Shown here piece by piece: positions 9,949-21,300 of a stretch of 64,000 bases of DNA. A program made the translations under genes and the position numbers. The notes under the pieces are model-generated. The model did not search any database and had not been told where the DNA came from. It saw only the letters and a program-made list of their open reading frames with translations. Source of the DNA: Tigriopus japonicus (Eukaryota; Arthropoda; Copepoda; Harpacticoida; Harpacticidae); assembly GCA_010645155.1 (NCBI GenBank), contig JAAGOF010000288.1, forward strand, positions 319,105 through 383,104, given 5' to 3'. How positions within the stretch are numbered: the stretch's first letter is position 1; the number at the start of each line of letters is the position of its first letter.

Positions 9949-10118
9949 TGATGGAATTTGAGACTTCACGGAAAAATGAATTAAACACGTGTTACTTAGT
10001 CGCTTTTCTCTATTTTCAACTACTAATCCGGTTTTTCCTAATTAACACACGCAACCTCTACTAGAGTCAATCCGAAGTTGAGGTCGCTAAACGTAATATT
10101 AATTATACATAACTAACA
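9949..10118 (-). repeat. copia 5' LTR (170 bp)
   Basis: Read on the minus strand it runs from TGTTAGTTATG to ATTCCATCA. It should hold the element's promoter and transcription start. It differs from the 3' LTR at two positions (A/G near the inner end and G/A in GTT[G/A]CTT). The boundary was fixed by requiring TG...CA ends, a matching TTTTG flank and direct contact with the primer site. Confidence 0.93.
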
Positions 10119-12017
10119 TTTTGGTCATATGACACAATTCAAACACTGTCTTTTAATTTATCTCAAGAGTCCAAGGGTACAAAAATGATTTCTTAGAACT
10201 GTGAGGAACTTCCCCCAAACTTTTGCCATCAGGGCAAAAACCTTGAGTTTTAGCTTCATAAGTATGTTGAGGTAAGTTTTATCATTACAGGGTGATTCAA
10301 AAGAAGGTAAACCACAAACTATTGCAAAAACTCACACAGTGTTTGAACCTTAAAAAAGATGCTAAAAGAGGAAAGGAATGAAAGGTGGTTTTGTGGTTAG
10401 CTCCGAGAGGGGTCCAAGGTTCGATTCTCCTCCCCATCCTCTCTTAAGGCAACTATTAGAACCCACAAACGGAGAACCATTCTGATAGCAGATATGGGAA
10501 AAATTTGGACAATCAGATGGACGAATCTCAACCCGTTGATCGAGCATCTGCAGCCAAAGACAGTTCTTCCTACCCTTTTATTCTCTCTTCACTTTGATCC
10601 TCCCAAGATTAAGGAAGACAAAATGAGTCAAATCAGTTCTCAAAACCACCCAATTCCGAGAAAAATCATCGTCACCTAAATATTGATAGTTTTTCTAACT
10701 TTTTATGCCTATTAATTTAGGGATCACGTGAAATTAAGCTTAGGTTAATGAAATGTTTCAATCTCAAGTTGGGTGTGTATATGGCCTAGTTTTGTGTAAT
10801 CAAATCTCGGTATTATTAAATTGTGTTTTTTCCTATCCGTTTGAGTGTTATTCTTCTTTGATATCCTACGAAACTAGTAAAACTGGTAGAATGACGGTTT
10901 TATCAAGTAATGACACAAGTACAAGCTTTTTAATCTTTATTTTCCATTACACAGGCATCAGAAAAAATAAATATGTTCACAATACGTTTGGTACACGGTG
11001 CATAACAACTAACAGTATGAAAAATAATAGATAGTTTGCGTGGGTTTTGGCTTTTTTTGTAAAAGGATATCCAAGAAAACTGGATAAAAATACTCCCGAG
11101 TGTGACGCCATGTCAATAGAATGGGTGAGGTTTTGCTGATCTACTTGCCAATGAAACTGTTTGTTCTCAATTGCTGAAAATCTCAAGAAACTGTCAATAT
11201 TTCGTCTTTTCGTTTCTCGATGTACTTTCTTGAAAGGCGAGAAAGGAAATGAGAATTGTGTGGAAGAACCTTCCTCCTAGTGTAACTTCTGTATCTGCTT
11301 ACAAGAAATACGCCCACGTTGGGCTTACATAATTGCTTTTGTAAAAAAACTTTATTTTTGGAAACTAAAAGCAAACTAATCTGTTTGCCCTCGGGTCAGA
11401 TTTGCTGGGATTTTTTTATTATTTTTGTCTTCATTGTCAACGTCATAAAAAGGTTTTGAAATAATGAATAATGTATACGCAATCAATTTTGTAATGGGAT
11501 GAGGAACAAGCTTAAGTGACCTTCATGACGGTTTGATGGAAAGCTTTTAATGTCTTATCTTAAAAAACGTTTGTTTGGGAATACGGAATTTTCCGTTTAT
11601 CTTATAACGTTTTGTGGCTCAAGATTTCGTTTTGGTCTTTCACGCACCCAAAGCTAATCATTGATATGATGACTTTTTATGCTTTAGATTCTGCCTTGAA
11701 TTTCATTGGTAAGTGTTGTTTGGAAAGAGTGCTTTCTTCCCTTGAGGCGAAATAAAATTTGCTTTAAATGAACTCTTAAGACTTACGAAGAAAAATCAAA
11801 TCGATGCAACTTTTCCACAAGGAGAACACAATGAGTTGCGTGATAGTTGAAAACAAATATGGCGCAAAGACTTATTTGGTGGCTTCAAAACCTCTCACGC
11901 ATTGCGTGTAAAACAAGATAATCAACATTTGAACCTAAGCCATTCCACTGCAGACACAAAACAAATCCCGACTTTTCCTACATTAAAACATGTCCATACA
12001 TATCATGTCAGTCTTCC
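10119..12017. other. region between copia and the receptor 3' end
   Basis: It contains the SINE at 10385-10545 and otherwise AT-rich sequence. The receptor's 3' UTR should begin at 12017 and run left. Minus-strand polyadenylation-like words are ATTAAA at 11551-11546 and AATAAA at 11356-11351; I cannot tell which is used. Open frames of 60-93 codons here show no protein features. Confidence 0.4.
10385..10545 (+). repeat. tRNA-derived SINE, copy A
   Basis: It contains a pol III A box (TGGTTAGCTCCGAG, from about 10394) and a B box (GGTTCGATTCTCC, 10418-10430) at tRNA-like spacing. The following body (ACCCACAAACGGAGAACC and on) matches the SINE at 31108-31345 read on the other strand. This rules out an ordinary tRNA gene. 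Its outer borders are not precise. Confidence 0.65.
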
Positions 12018-12336
12018 CTACAGACTGGAAGTCAATAATTGCTTGTTAAGTCCATGATCCGACGAATTGGAATTAACTATGATTTGGAGCTTCTCTGGGG
12101 ACTGTTGATCCCGGTCGGTCTGAATAGTGACATCTCCAGGTTTCTGAGATCGAATGAGATTGTTGTTGCATTGGCCATGAGGCCGCTGGACCACGTGGCT
12201 AGGCCTTTGAGGGCCTACAGCTTCCACAGGGTCCAATTTGGGCCCCATCTTGGCTTTCTTTCGATGGTGGTCCACACCAATTGTCTCAAGAGTGGAATTG
12301 CTTTGCGATGAGGCGGACAGACAACAAAATATTGAT
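12018..12336 (-). CDS. NPFR: receptor exon 7 (C-terminal tail)
   Basis: The acceptor is strong (CTTTGTCTGTTCCAG|). The first base A completes GGA (Gly451), then SIFCCLSASS gives a Cys-Cys palmitoylation pair right after helix 8, where class A receptors have one. The rest (105 residues, TAG at 12020-12018) is polar, rich in Ser, Gln and Asn, as in a receptor tail. The link to exon 6 crosses a 17.4-kb intron, so it is inferred from phase, the acceptor and tail character. Confidence 0.75.
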
Positions 12337-15300
12337 CTGGAACAGACAAAGAAGAGACCCATTAATGCCACTCATTCACCACTCTCTCTCTGTCTCACAC
12401 ATTATGGAGAAATGATAATGATACGCCCTTGCTTATCCGATCCATATGGCAAGATGACTTTCTCTTCCCATGCTTTTAATGCAAGAGGCTGTCAAATTAA
12501 GGTTTGATGAATTGACACGGCTGCAATTATCGAGCGCATAAGAGCACAATTACGTTTCTAAGATATGTTCTTCTAAAGAATCAAATTTCTCAGGGATCTC
12601 TGAGAAAATTCCTGTCGGGGTCTGACTTTATTGTCATGGGAACTAATGAGACAATGCTCTCTGTCCTCATTTCTAGATGCGTAGTACATATTTGTAATAG
12701 AGCTTTGTTTGTACCTTGGATTCTTCCCCTTTAATGCACATTATTTCTTTGTTTTTATGGTGGTTCATGCTTATATAACGGAAATTCATTAGTGTTAATA
12801 TTATTGTTGCAACAAAATAGTGATAGTTAGACCCTCAAAAGGGATTTTCAAGCTAATTTAATTGCAAATCTGCAAGCTTTAAATGCAGGTGAAAGTCCTT
12901 AGAACAAATCAACGATTGGGTGATTTTTTTTTTAGTGTTTGGTTGGTTTGGATGAAAAACTTTTCTTGGTGGACAGATGTGGTTGAAATATTGGCAATCC
13001 AATTTCTTTTAATATGGCACATCTGGTTTTGTTTGAAAACCCCTTGAAGTTTATTGCCATCGTGTTTAGCCGTTTCAGATTGCGATAGATGTGAGCAATT
13101 GAATCTTCAAGGCTTTCCAAAGGCCCATAACAAATAGTAAACAAGCTTAGAATGTTCCTTTATATCCTTGATCCATCCAAATATTCACTAACAAGAAAGA
13201 GATAGTTGTTGAGGCCTTTTCTTCTCCTGATTGAAAGCTAGCCTTAAAGCAAGGCCGTCTGATCCCCTCCGGTAAAATGACCACTACTTTTTCTTGCTCT
13301 TGGCGAGGATATTGTAACTTATCTCTCTAGAGGGAACAGCACTTACAGATTACAAATCCCTTTCTTTAGCAAAAAAACAACCAACAATGGTATTTGGTCA
13401 GTTGGATGTCACACACATTTGAAAAGAACGGGAAGAGGCTTTGTTTCTTGGAAAAGGTTGGCGTTGCGTCTTTTATTGAAAGTTATGTTTTTGTAACGTA
13501 AAATGAATAATGCTTTCTTAAACAGGTAGTCAGCTGAGAAGTTCGAAAACAAGAAATTTATCCAGAACGGTGATCTTAATTTATGGGCTCTACGTTTGAA
13601 ACATTTGAAGGAGTGTCAAAAATCACGTACAGCATGAAAGGAAAGTTTGGGTCCGTGGAAAAAGATCGCCGTTTTTCATTCACATCATGACATCATTTTG
13701 GTTTGAAAATAGCATTTTTTCCTTCTTGAGCAAGAGAGGTACCCTAAAAGTTGGATGCACAATCAAAGTAAACATTAATGGATGGACAAAAACTATGTCA
13801 CACTGTGATATTATTTTTATAGCAATCCACTCCACCAATTTTATTTTGTTGAGGACGAAACCTTAATCTCTTTTTTCTTGAGGTTTTCTCTAGGCGTTTG
13901 GAATCTTTTCTCCAAAGTGCTCCAAAAAAGATTACCAAACCATTCCGTAAGAATTAATGCTCGCTTCCAACTTCAAAATATGCATGAATGATTTAGAGCT
14001 CTGTTTAGGTCATTATCCTGTTTCTCGCACTTATTTCTTGTCTTTTGAAGTTTAGTGGACCATACAAACAAATGTATTAGACCAACTTTTGGTCAGAGCT
14101 TTGCTCAAGCTTAGTTAACAGGTTTATTTGTCCAAGTTACCAAAACTCATTAGTTTAAGGTACATAATCTGTGGAAAGTTTTTGAGAGGAGAGATTTAGT
14201 CCACCACCACCACAACTTTGGGGACGAAAATGCACTAGTTCGAAGAGAAACAGGACAATTTGGGCTCATTTGTGTCACTTGAACTTGTGATGGATCAAAA
14301 TCGACAAAAGCAGGCTTGGCGGAAATTGAAAGTAATTGTTACACACAGTAATTTTATTTTATTAATATATAAATTACTTTTGTGCTTTGGCTAACCAATA
14401 ATGAGTTTCATAAGATTGAAATATTGCACTTTCAGAGGTCTGTTAAGCAAAACAGTAGTTACCTTTCTGCTTTTGCACGATTAACTGACGTTATGAAATT
14501 TACTTCTTATTGTTATAATTTCTTTTGTATTATCATTATTATCATTGTTATAATTTATAATTTTGATTTCAATAGGAAAAGCTTTCAAACATTTCAAAAT
14601 TAGACTGATAGCAACTTTGCTCATGCACTTACTTTGATAATTATTCATTTTTTCTAACACCTGAACATTGCAAAAAACGTTCAGAAGTGCACGTGTTCAT
14701 GAATGTACATGAATAATGTAAAACTGGTGGAAACTGGTGTCGGTGTTGATTCCCGATCTTTTGTGTCAAAACTTTCGAGGTTGTGTGATTTCAAGGGATG
14801 ATGGTTGTGGCTAGAGGGCTAACAGAGAAATGACACACCAAAAATATTTGTAAGTCAACAAGCCTGCATTGTGTGTGAGATGGGATTTGACGTTGAACAA
14901 GCTAAGTTACGTGATTCACAGCCTGAACTTGCGTTTTTTAGGGAGTCAGTGGCAAAATTGCTCATTTAACTGGTTTGGGCGAACAAGAGCAAAGTATGAT
15001 GAATCAAGTAACTAGACACCCTTGGTGCTGGATGAATGAAGTGTGTTCAAAAAAAATCTCCAATGACTGTACTGGAGTGACATTTCTCTGTTAGCTCTCA
15101 AGTTGTGACCAGTGTTGCCATTTACAGTGACTTGTTGCAATTGTTGCAAATCTAGTGGTTTGAGACCTCTTTTCCGACATGATTATGGTATTTGCGATTT
15201 GTCGCTAAACCCTCAAATCTAGAACTTGGGACCAAAATTTTGCTGTAAAAAATTGATTTAATTTGACATTTTTAAGTATTCTTGAAACCTGTTTTGGTAA

Positions 15301-18300
15301 AAGGTACAAAATCTGATGGCTCAATTTCAGTTTTGGCCCAAAACGCCATACTTGGTGAGAAATAATGTTTCATTTTGTGGCGGAAAGTGGCCAAAGGCCT
15401 CAAGATTGGGCCAAAAGTGGCTGATAGGCTTTTCTAGGACCTGGCAATGCTGCCAGAGAAGTTTTTAACCAAAACTAAGTTTGTTGTCAAATTTGGTACC
15501 ATAACAAATAACGATATAGGTGCTATTGTCAACGCAAGTCGATTTTTTGGCTGTGTTGATATCACAATTGTGGGTGTCACCCGTCCCAAGTACAGGCTGT
15601 ATTCTAATTTGTAATTACTGACTAATTTTCATATCAGGGTTACTTAAATCAGGTATTCTTGATCTAGCATGTTTTTTTCTTTTTCTTTTCACATAAAAAC
15701 CTCACATTCTCAAAACCTGTAGAATCTTGCAATTCAAGGCGTGGATTGCATTGCATGTTAACACTAATGTGACCCTCTGTCTATGTACACAGTAAGCTCT
15801 TTTACCTTTTATGCATAGCTTACTGATGTTTGGCGTTTCTTTTTTCATTTCATTGTTTTTACATGATTTTGTATCATTTGCATTTACTTCAAACAGAACA
15901 AAATTGATTTTGTTTGTCACAACAGTGATAAGAAATTCATAAGTTTGAGGGCTTCCCTTTCCCCTTTTTGTTGGTCTGAAATTGATCACTCTGAATTGAT
16001 CAATTACAGCAATTACTAGTGACGTCATCATTTTTGGCGGGAAAAAAAGTTCGGAAGACCTGTGTTTCTGATGAACGTGAGAAGTAACTAAAACGAAGGT
16101 TTAGGCCTGGTGATTGCAACAATGCCTTTTTTATCTGCACAAATTGAAGTTGAAATAGCAAATCTTGACAATGTATTTGCAAAAAAGTATGTTTTGTTGC
16201 TTTTATCTAAAATTTCTCTACATAAGTTGAGAGGGTTCTTCCGAACTTTGAAATTAGGAATGCCCGACTTTGAATAACAAGATGGCCAGAGGAGATCGGT
16301 TCCTGGGGCAACTAAACCTAAAAGCAAATAATTTGTTTAATTGAAGGCTTCTAATTTCTCCATTTGTTTTTAAATTACTTTGCAATACTTCTCAAGATAC
16401 ATTAACCATGCCATTGCTCAGAAATGCAACATTTTTCGAAAATCTGAGCCTTAAAAACCGAGATTTTTTGGGCAAGCCTACACTGCTAACGGCAGTTAGA
16501 GACGGCAGCAGGTCCGTAAAATGATACGGTACTCACTCCCATGGAATCTTCTCCTTTCCTTTTTTCTCTTTCCTCATATTTTGAGGGTGACTAATTTTGA
16601 AACTGAAGTTGATATTTTAAATCTGTTTTAACTTCTCACAGTGTTCTCATTCAAGACCAATCTCAAAACCTGCTTAAGTACATTTTTCAGGGACATCATA
16701 ATAACAAGCATTTGAATTGTGAACTTCTTAATATTATAATTATTATTATAATCTCTCTTTTTGTAAAGCCTATACTAACATACACACAATTGTGTCTAGT
16801 GGCTGGAAATAAACTAAACTAAACTTCAAAATAAGGCAAAAGATCATGACTTTCTTAAAAGCTAAAACTATTTCTTCACACAATATTGTACCATTTCCAG
16901 ATGAGTCCTACCAATTTCAAATCATTGGGGATGCATGAGAGGCATCCAAACTTATCGAAGTGAAGGGTAGTTTTAAGGAATTTCTCCACACCTGCGTTCC
17001 AGATGTTTTGATTTAAGTCACCTGAGGTCGCTTTTTGCGACAGTGTATACGTCTGTTGTCCTATGCTTTTTCATCGTTTTTTCACGTGACGTTGGGATTC
17101 GGTTGAGAACCTTTACAATTCAATAATGGACAAACATTGAGATTAAGCCCATTTTTGCAAAATGTTTCAATGAGTAGTTCCAATTTTAACCGTATGTTAG
17201 AGAATTGAAGGCCTCCGTTTAACCAAGCACATTCTCGAATTTAGTTGACTTTCAAGGATGTTTTCTTTTTTCTGTGCCAAGGATCTTGACTTCTTTCCGT
17301 CAAGCCAGAAAGGAAGTCTTTCCATCATGTTCCTCCCATCTTTATATTGCCAGAGGGCAAATATCAATCGATTCCAAACTCGTATATGATTTCCCGAGCA
17401 AACTCCGACACGAAACCAACTCGATCACGATCATTTCATGTTCCAAAAGGCATTGCTAGGCTGAAGGTTGTGAGTACTTTATCACGAGAGCTTCTCGTTT
17501 TGTGACCCAATTATTCAGTAGGTCCAATCTGGCAAATGTCAAATCATTTGCTGATCTCTTGTGGCAATTAGAGTGGAAAGAAACCTCATGCATATTTGGA
17601 CTAAGACCATGAAAATGATGAAACGTTATTAGCGCGTGAGGATTGGAAATATGTAGATTACATTATACATTCAAATCAGCCTTTTTTGGTTCAAAATGTA
17701 TTATCCGCCTTTGTTTTGATCAACTTATTGTAGTGTGTCACTCAAGTCTCAGCCTCTGAATTAAAAAAGAGGACGAGGCAGACGCGTTATCTTTGAGATT
17801 GATAAACTTCCTGAGGTACATTTAAAAAGTGGGATTTTATAAATATAGTTTTAAATCCCTTGAATCAGATTATCTTATTACCAACACTAAATGCCAGATT
17901 TGATTATTACCTGATAGTGCATTTTGTTCCAAAGACACGTCAACATTTTTGAAATCTTTAGGAACTAAAAATTGGAGGCAAATCTCATTAAGTTGATGTT
18001 TGTTTGAGACAGCAATTTGAAATTTAAAAAGGCCTTGGTTTCCTTTTGACACCCCTTTGATGAACGTACGTATTGTTTTAAGTATCTTGAAGAGGTTTAA
18101 CTTTGGAGATTTAGTCTCCATCTTCTCTTTCAAGTGGCTTTCAAGCCTCTCAAACACGTCAATATGGGAGCGGACAAAACCAGTTTTAAAGCATGGACGC
18201 AATCTTTTCTTCTTGGAGTATTTTTTGCTCGGCTTTCGTGTCGTATGACAAGCAAAGCACAATGGCTGTGAAAATAGTTTCCTTTCTTCTTGAGCATGAA

Positions 18301-21300
18301 AGAATAATGGCATATTTTGTTTGGTTTTGGATGTACTTTGCATGCTTGGAAGCTTGTTGTTCTCTTCATTTGTTGTACAAAGGTGACCAGTAAATTACAT
18401 ACTACCGTTGGAAAGTTACCAAACCCCCAAATCAAGTTCTTGATATACATAGATTTCTGAATACGACTTTTCCGACCTCGTGATGAGTTTAATAAAACCG
18501 ATTTATGATCAATTTCTAAGTCACTTTACTTTGTAACGTTCTACCAATCCGACTTCCAGTAGTTTTGAAATCTATGACCTAGAAAACAATATTCAAGAGT
18601 TGGAAAATCTAATCGAGTGCCGTTAATAATTTGAATTATTAAAAAAATAATTATCAAAAACGATGGGAGACTTAATATCAAGCCAGGATTTCTCCATATT
18701 ATTTGTTGAGTAATAATGAGTCTCAAAACCTAACAATTATATTATTATCGTTGAAATTGAAATTTGGATCAAATCCCACTATGTAAACTGAGATTGCAAA
18801 AAAGGCGACAGATTCGTACTTTATAGAAATCAAACAATGTTTTGGAATTAAATAACTGAATTGGACCTCCGATATTGAGAAAACCTTTTTAGGATTTTGC
18901 AAATATGATCAAATTATCGAATAACCTAAAATCAAAAGGTTTTGCCCCTGAGAATCGTTGATTGTTCTTGCAGTTCTTCTTCTTTAACTTTAACTTGTGT
19001 CTTACTGAACATAAGCCAACTAATTTTTTTTTGTTTTTGCTTCTTCATTGTTCTCTTGATTAATAAATCAATTTAAAATCATGGATGTGATCATTTTCAA
19101 AACCATCTTCGGCGGATAACTTGCCAATCTCTTGTTCCATAGCTTTATCTAATTCAAAATAATTTTACCCAATACATAACTTTTCATCTCTGCACTCACT
19201 TGACATCGATGTTGAATAAAGCAACTAATTTATGGAGGAAAAACAAGTGGATGACCGTGTTTGGACTCACAATGTCATTTTCACTTCATTTTCCCCTTAA
19301 AAAATCTGAAGAGGGACACGAATTCCTGTTGGGCCCTAAACAGGTTTACGGTCCTTTTTCCCACGGGAAATTAAATGTGATAAATGGGATGAATTTTGTG
19401 TCGTAGGTTAAAGAGATTGTTGTGTGCACTTGAGCCCGTAGGTTCTACAGTTCAAGAGAAATTGAATGACATCATTTTAAGGTCCGGAAGGTCGGTGCTT
19501 CTCCCGTGAAAAGTAATTGAAAAACATGGACTTTCACGTTCCAAGGATTAGAATCTTCATCACGGAGGCTTAAGAGGTCATATTTTTGGGCTTCAAAAAA
19601 AGTTAGCCCAGATTAGAAACTTAGAGACAGACCCATGAACGTTCTTTGTCAGTCAAACTTCATTAAGATTTCTGAAACTTCATTTGACACAAGAATAGAA
19701 CGCCAAAACCGTAAGGGGTCATAATTAGGGATGGGTCGGGCCAATATTTTCGGTTCCGAATCGAAATTAAAACTTTGAATCAGATCCGATTCATATATGT
19801 TGACAAAACCTAATCTTGACAAAAGTGATCATATTTTCCAAGATGTGGGGAGACTTGGACTGGATAACCGTTACGTACAACTCGAGTTAGATTTGGCTAC
19901 CCTCTCACTCAACTTCTTGTTCGATGCAATGGCAAAGAACGTTTGGCATTCCTCAGTCTTGACTGGGTCTAACTTTTGGGTCTCTCCCTTGATGGTGAAC
20001 TTCGTGAAGGTCACAGAGATGTGTGGTGATGCCTTGACCTTTGATTGAAATTCGTCCAATGGCTCATGCTCAAGGAGATTGGAATTGAAAAAGAGCTAGA
20101 TTTGCCAAGATCTTCATGGACAGCCTTATGGATGGTCTTGGTTGGCACGTTGCAACTCCTGGTTAAGGTGGTCATGAGCGTGCTTAGGTTGGCCTTAAAG
20201 AACATTTCAGTCCTTTCATGACCTTAAGGGTCCTCTTGGTCAGTTCTCTTATCTGTCTGTCTTTTGACATGCTTGTTCTAGTTTTTGACATTTACAACAC
20301 GGTTCAGGGTGGTTTTGAAGAGCTTGGCTAACCTACAAAAGCTCAGGTGAAAGAAGCGTCGTCAGAACACTACCGACGGTGGCTTTATCATGAATCTTTA
20401 AAAAAAAGCCAAACACACCAGGAAGTACAAGAGAAAAAAATACAGCATATAGGAGCCTTTGACCAACAAGAATCCATGGAAGGGCTTGCATCCATCTTAT
20501 TTTATGATCCAATGACTGGATCAATCTTTACTGGCATGATCTATGTAAATTGATTGCTAAACCGACTTTCTTAAGAACTTGAACTTCCTGATTGATGGTG
20601 GCGACAACAACGGCAAACATTTGAAGCTTCAAAAAAGCCAAACAACTTGACTGTGTCGACGCTTCTTTCCCATGAGCTTCTTTAGGCTAACCTTGCTATC
20701 TCAGTTGGCCAATTCCTGGCGTCACAAAGAACGGCAATGGCGCACTTCCTCCTATTCTTTTGACCAAATGATGCTGAAGGGTCAGTTAATGAGATACACT
20801 CAAATTTAAAAGAAGGTATTATTAGTTTGACAAAATATTGAATTGAATTTTGTCTCAATTCATCGGCAAACTCATGTAGAGGCTTACAGATTGATTTTGA
20901 AGTAGCTTAGCGATGTTTATTTTTTTTCTAAGGCTTGTTGACTGGGTTAACCAACTACGGAAAGCCGAGTTGTTATGAAATTATGAAAGCTCATCAAAAT
21001 AAAGCAATATTTGTCAAAGTTATTACTATCTTATTTGGCTTTTGGTAATAAAATTTCTAGTCAAAAGGTTACGAGATTTTAAAACACCACCAATCGGTAC
21101 GAACGCCTTATTAAGAAATGCTTGTTCTGATCCAAGGTTTTCGGTTCCAACTATGATAAAATTTCTATTTAAAGAAATTTTCAAATTAAGCTTATACTTA
21201 GGATAGTTTGGCAGGAGTTACTGTACGTTTTTAGAATAAATAGAATAAAACTCGATCGAACTAGTTGAATGTTCCATATGCTCCCCACCAACTCGCAAAA

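Larger units (their letters stand above)
5797..10118 (-). mobile_element. full-length Ty1/copia LTR retrotransposon
   Basis: A complete minus-strand element of 4322 bases. Both 170-bp LTRs (5797-5966, 9949-10118) start TG and end CA in element orientation and differ at two positions. The 5-bp target duplication TTTTG lies at 5792-5796 and 10119-10123. The primer site follows the 5' LTR directly at 9948-9939. A polypurine tract sits at 5975-5967 directly before the 3' LTR. One gag-pol frame (9902-5961) fills the inside, broken only by a TAG at 6695-6693. Domain order is gag, zinc knuckle, protease, integrase, reverse transcriptase, RNase H, the copia order with integrase before reverse transcriptase. 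The near-identical LTRs indicate a recent insertion. It lies about 1.9 kb beyond the 3' end of the receptor gene. Confidence 0.95.

Noticed and set aside
10288..10315. CAGGGTGATTCAAAAG, resembling a transposon terminus
   Set aside because: No inverted partner was found nearby.
10391..10430. Apparent tRNA gene (A and B boxes)
   Set aside because: No cloverleaf closes, and the following body is shared with another SINE copy.
12039..12507. Plus-strand frames of 89-90 codons over the receptor tail exon
   Set aside because: They overlap antisense the phase-matched receptor exon and have no features of their own.
19727..19760. TAGGGATGGGTCGGGCC, resembling a hAT end
   Set aside because: No mirrored partner or matching octamer was found within several kilobases.
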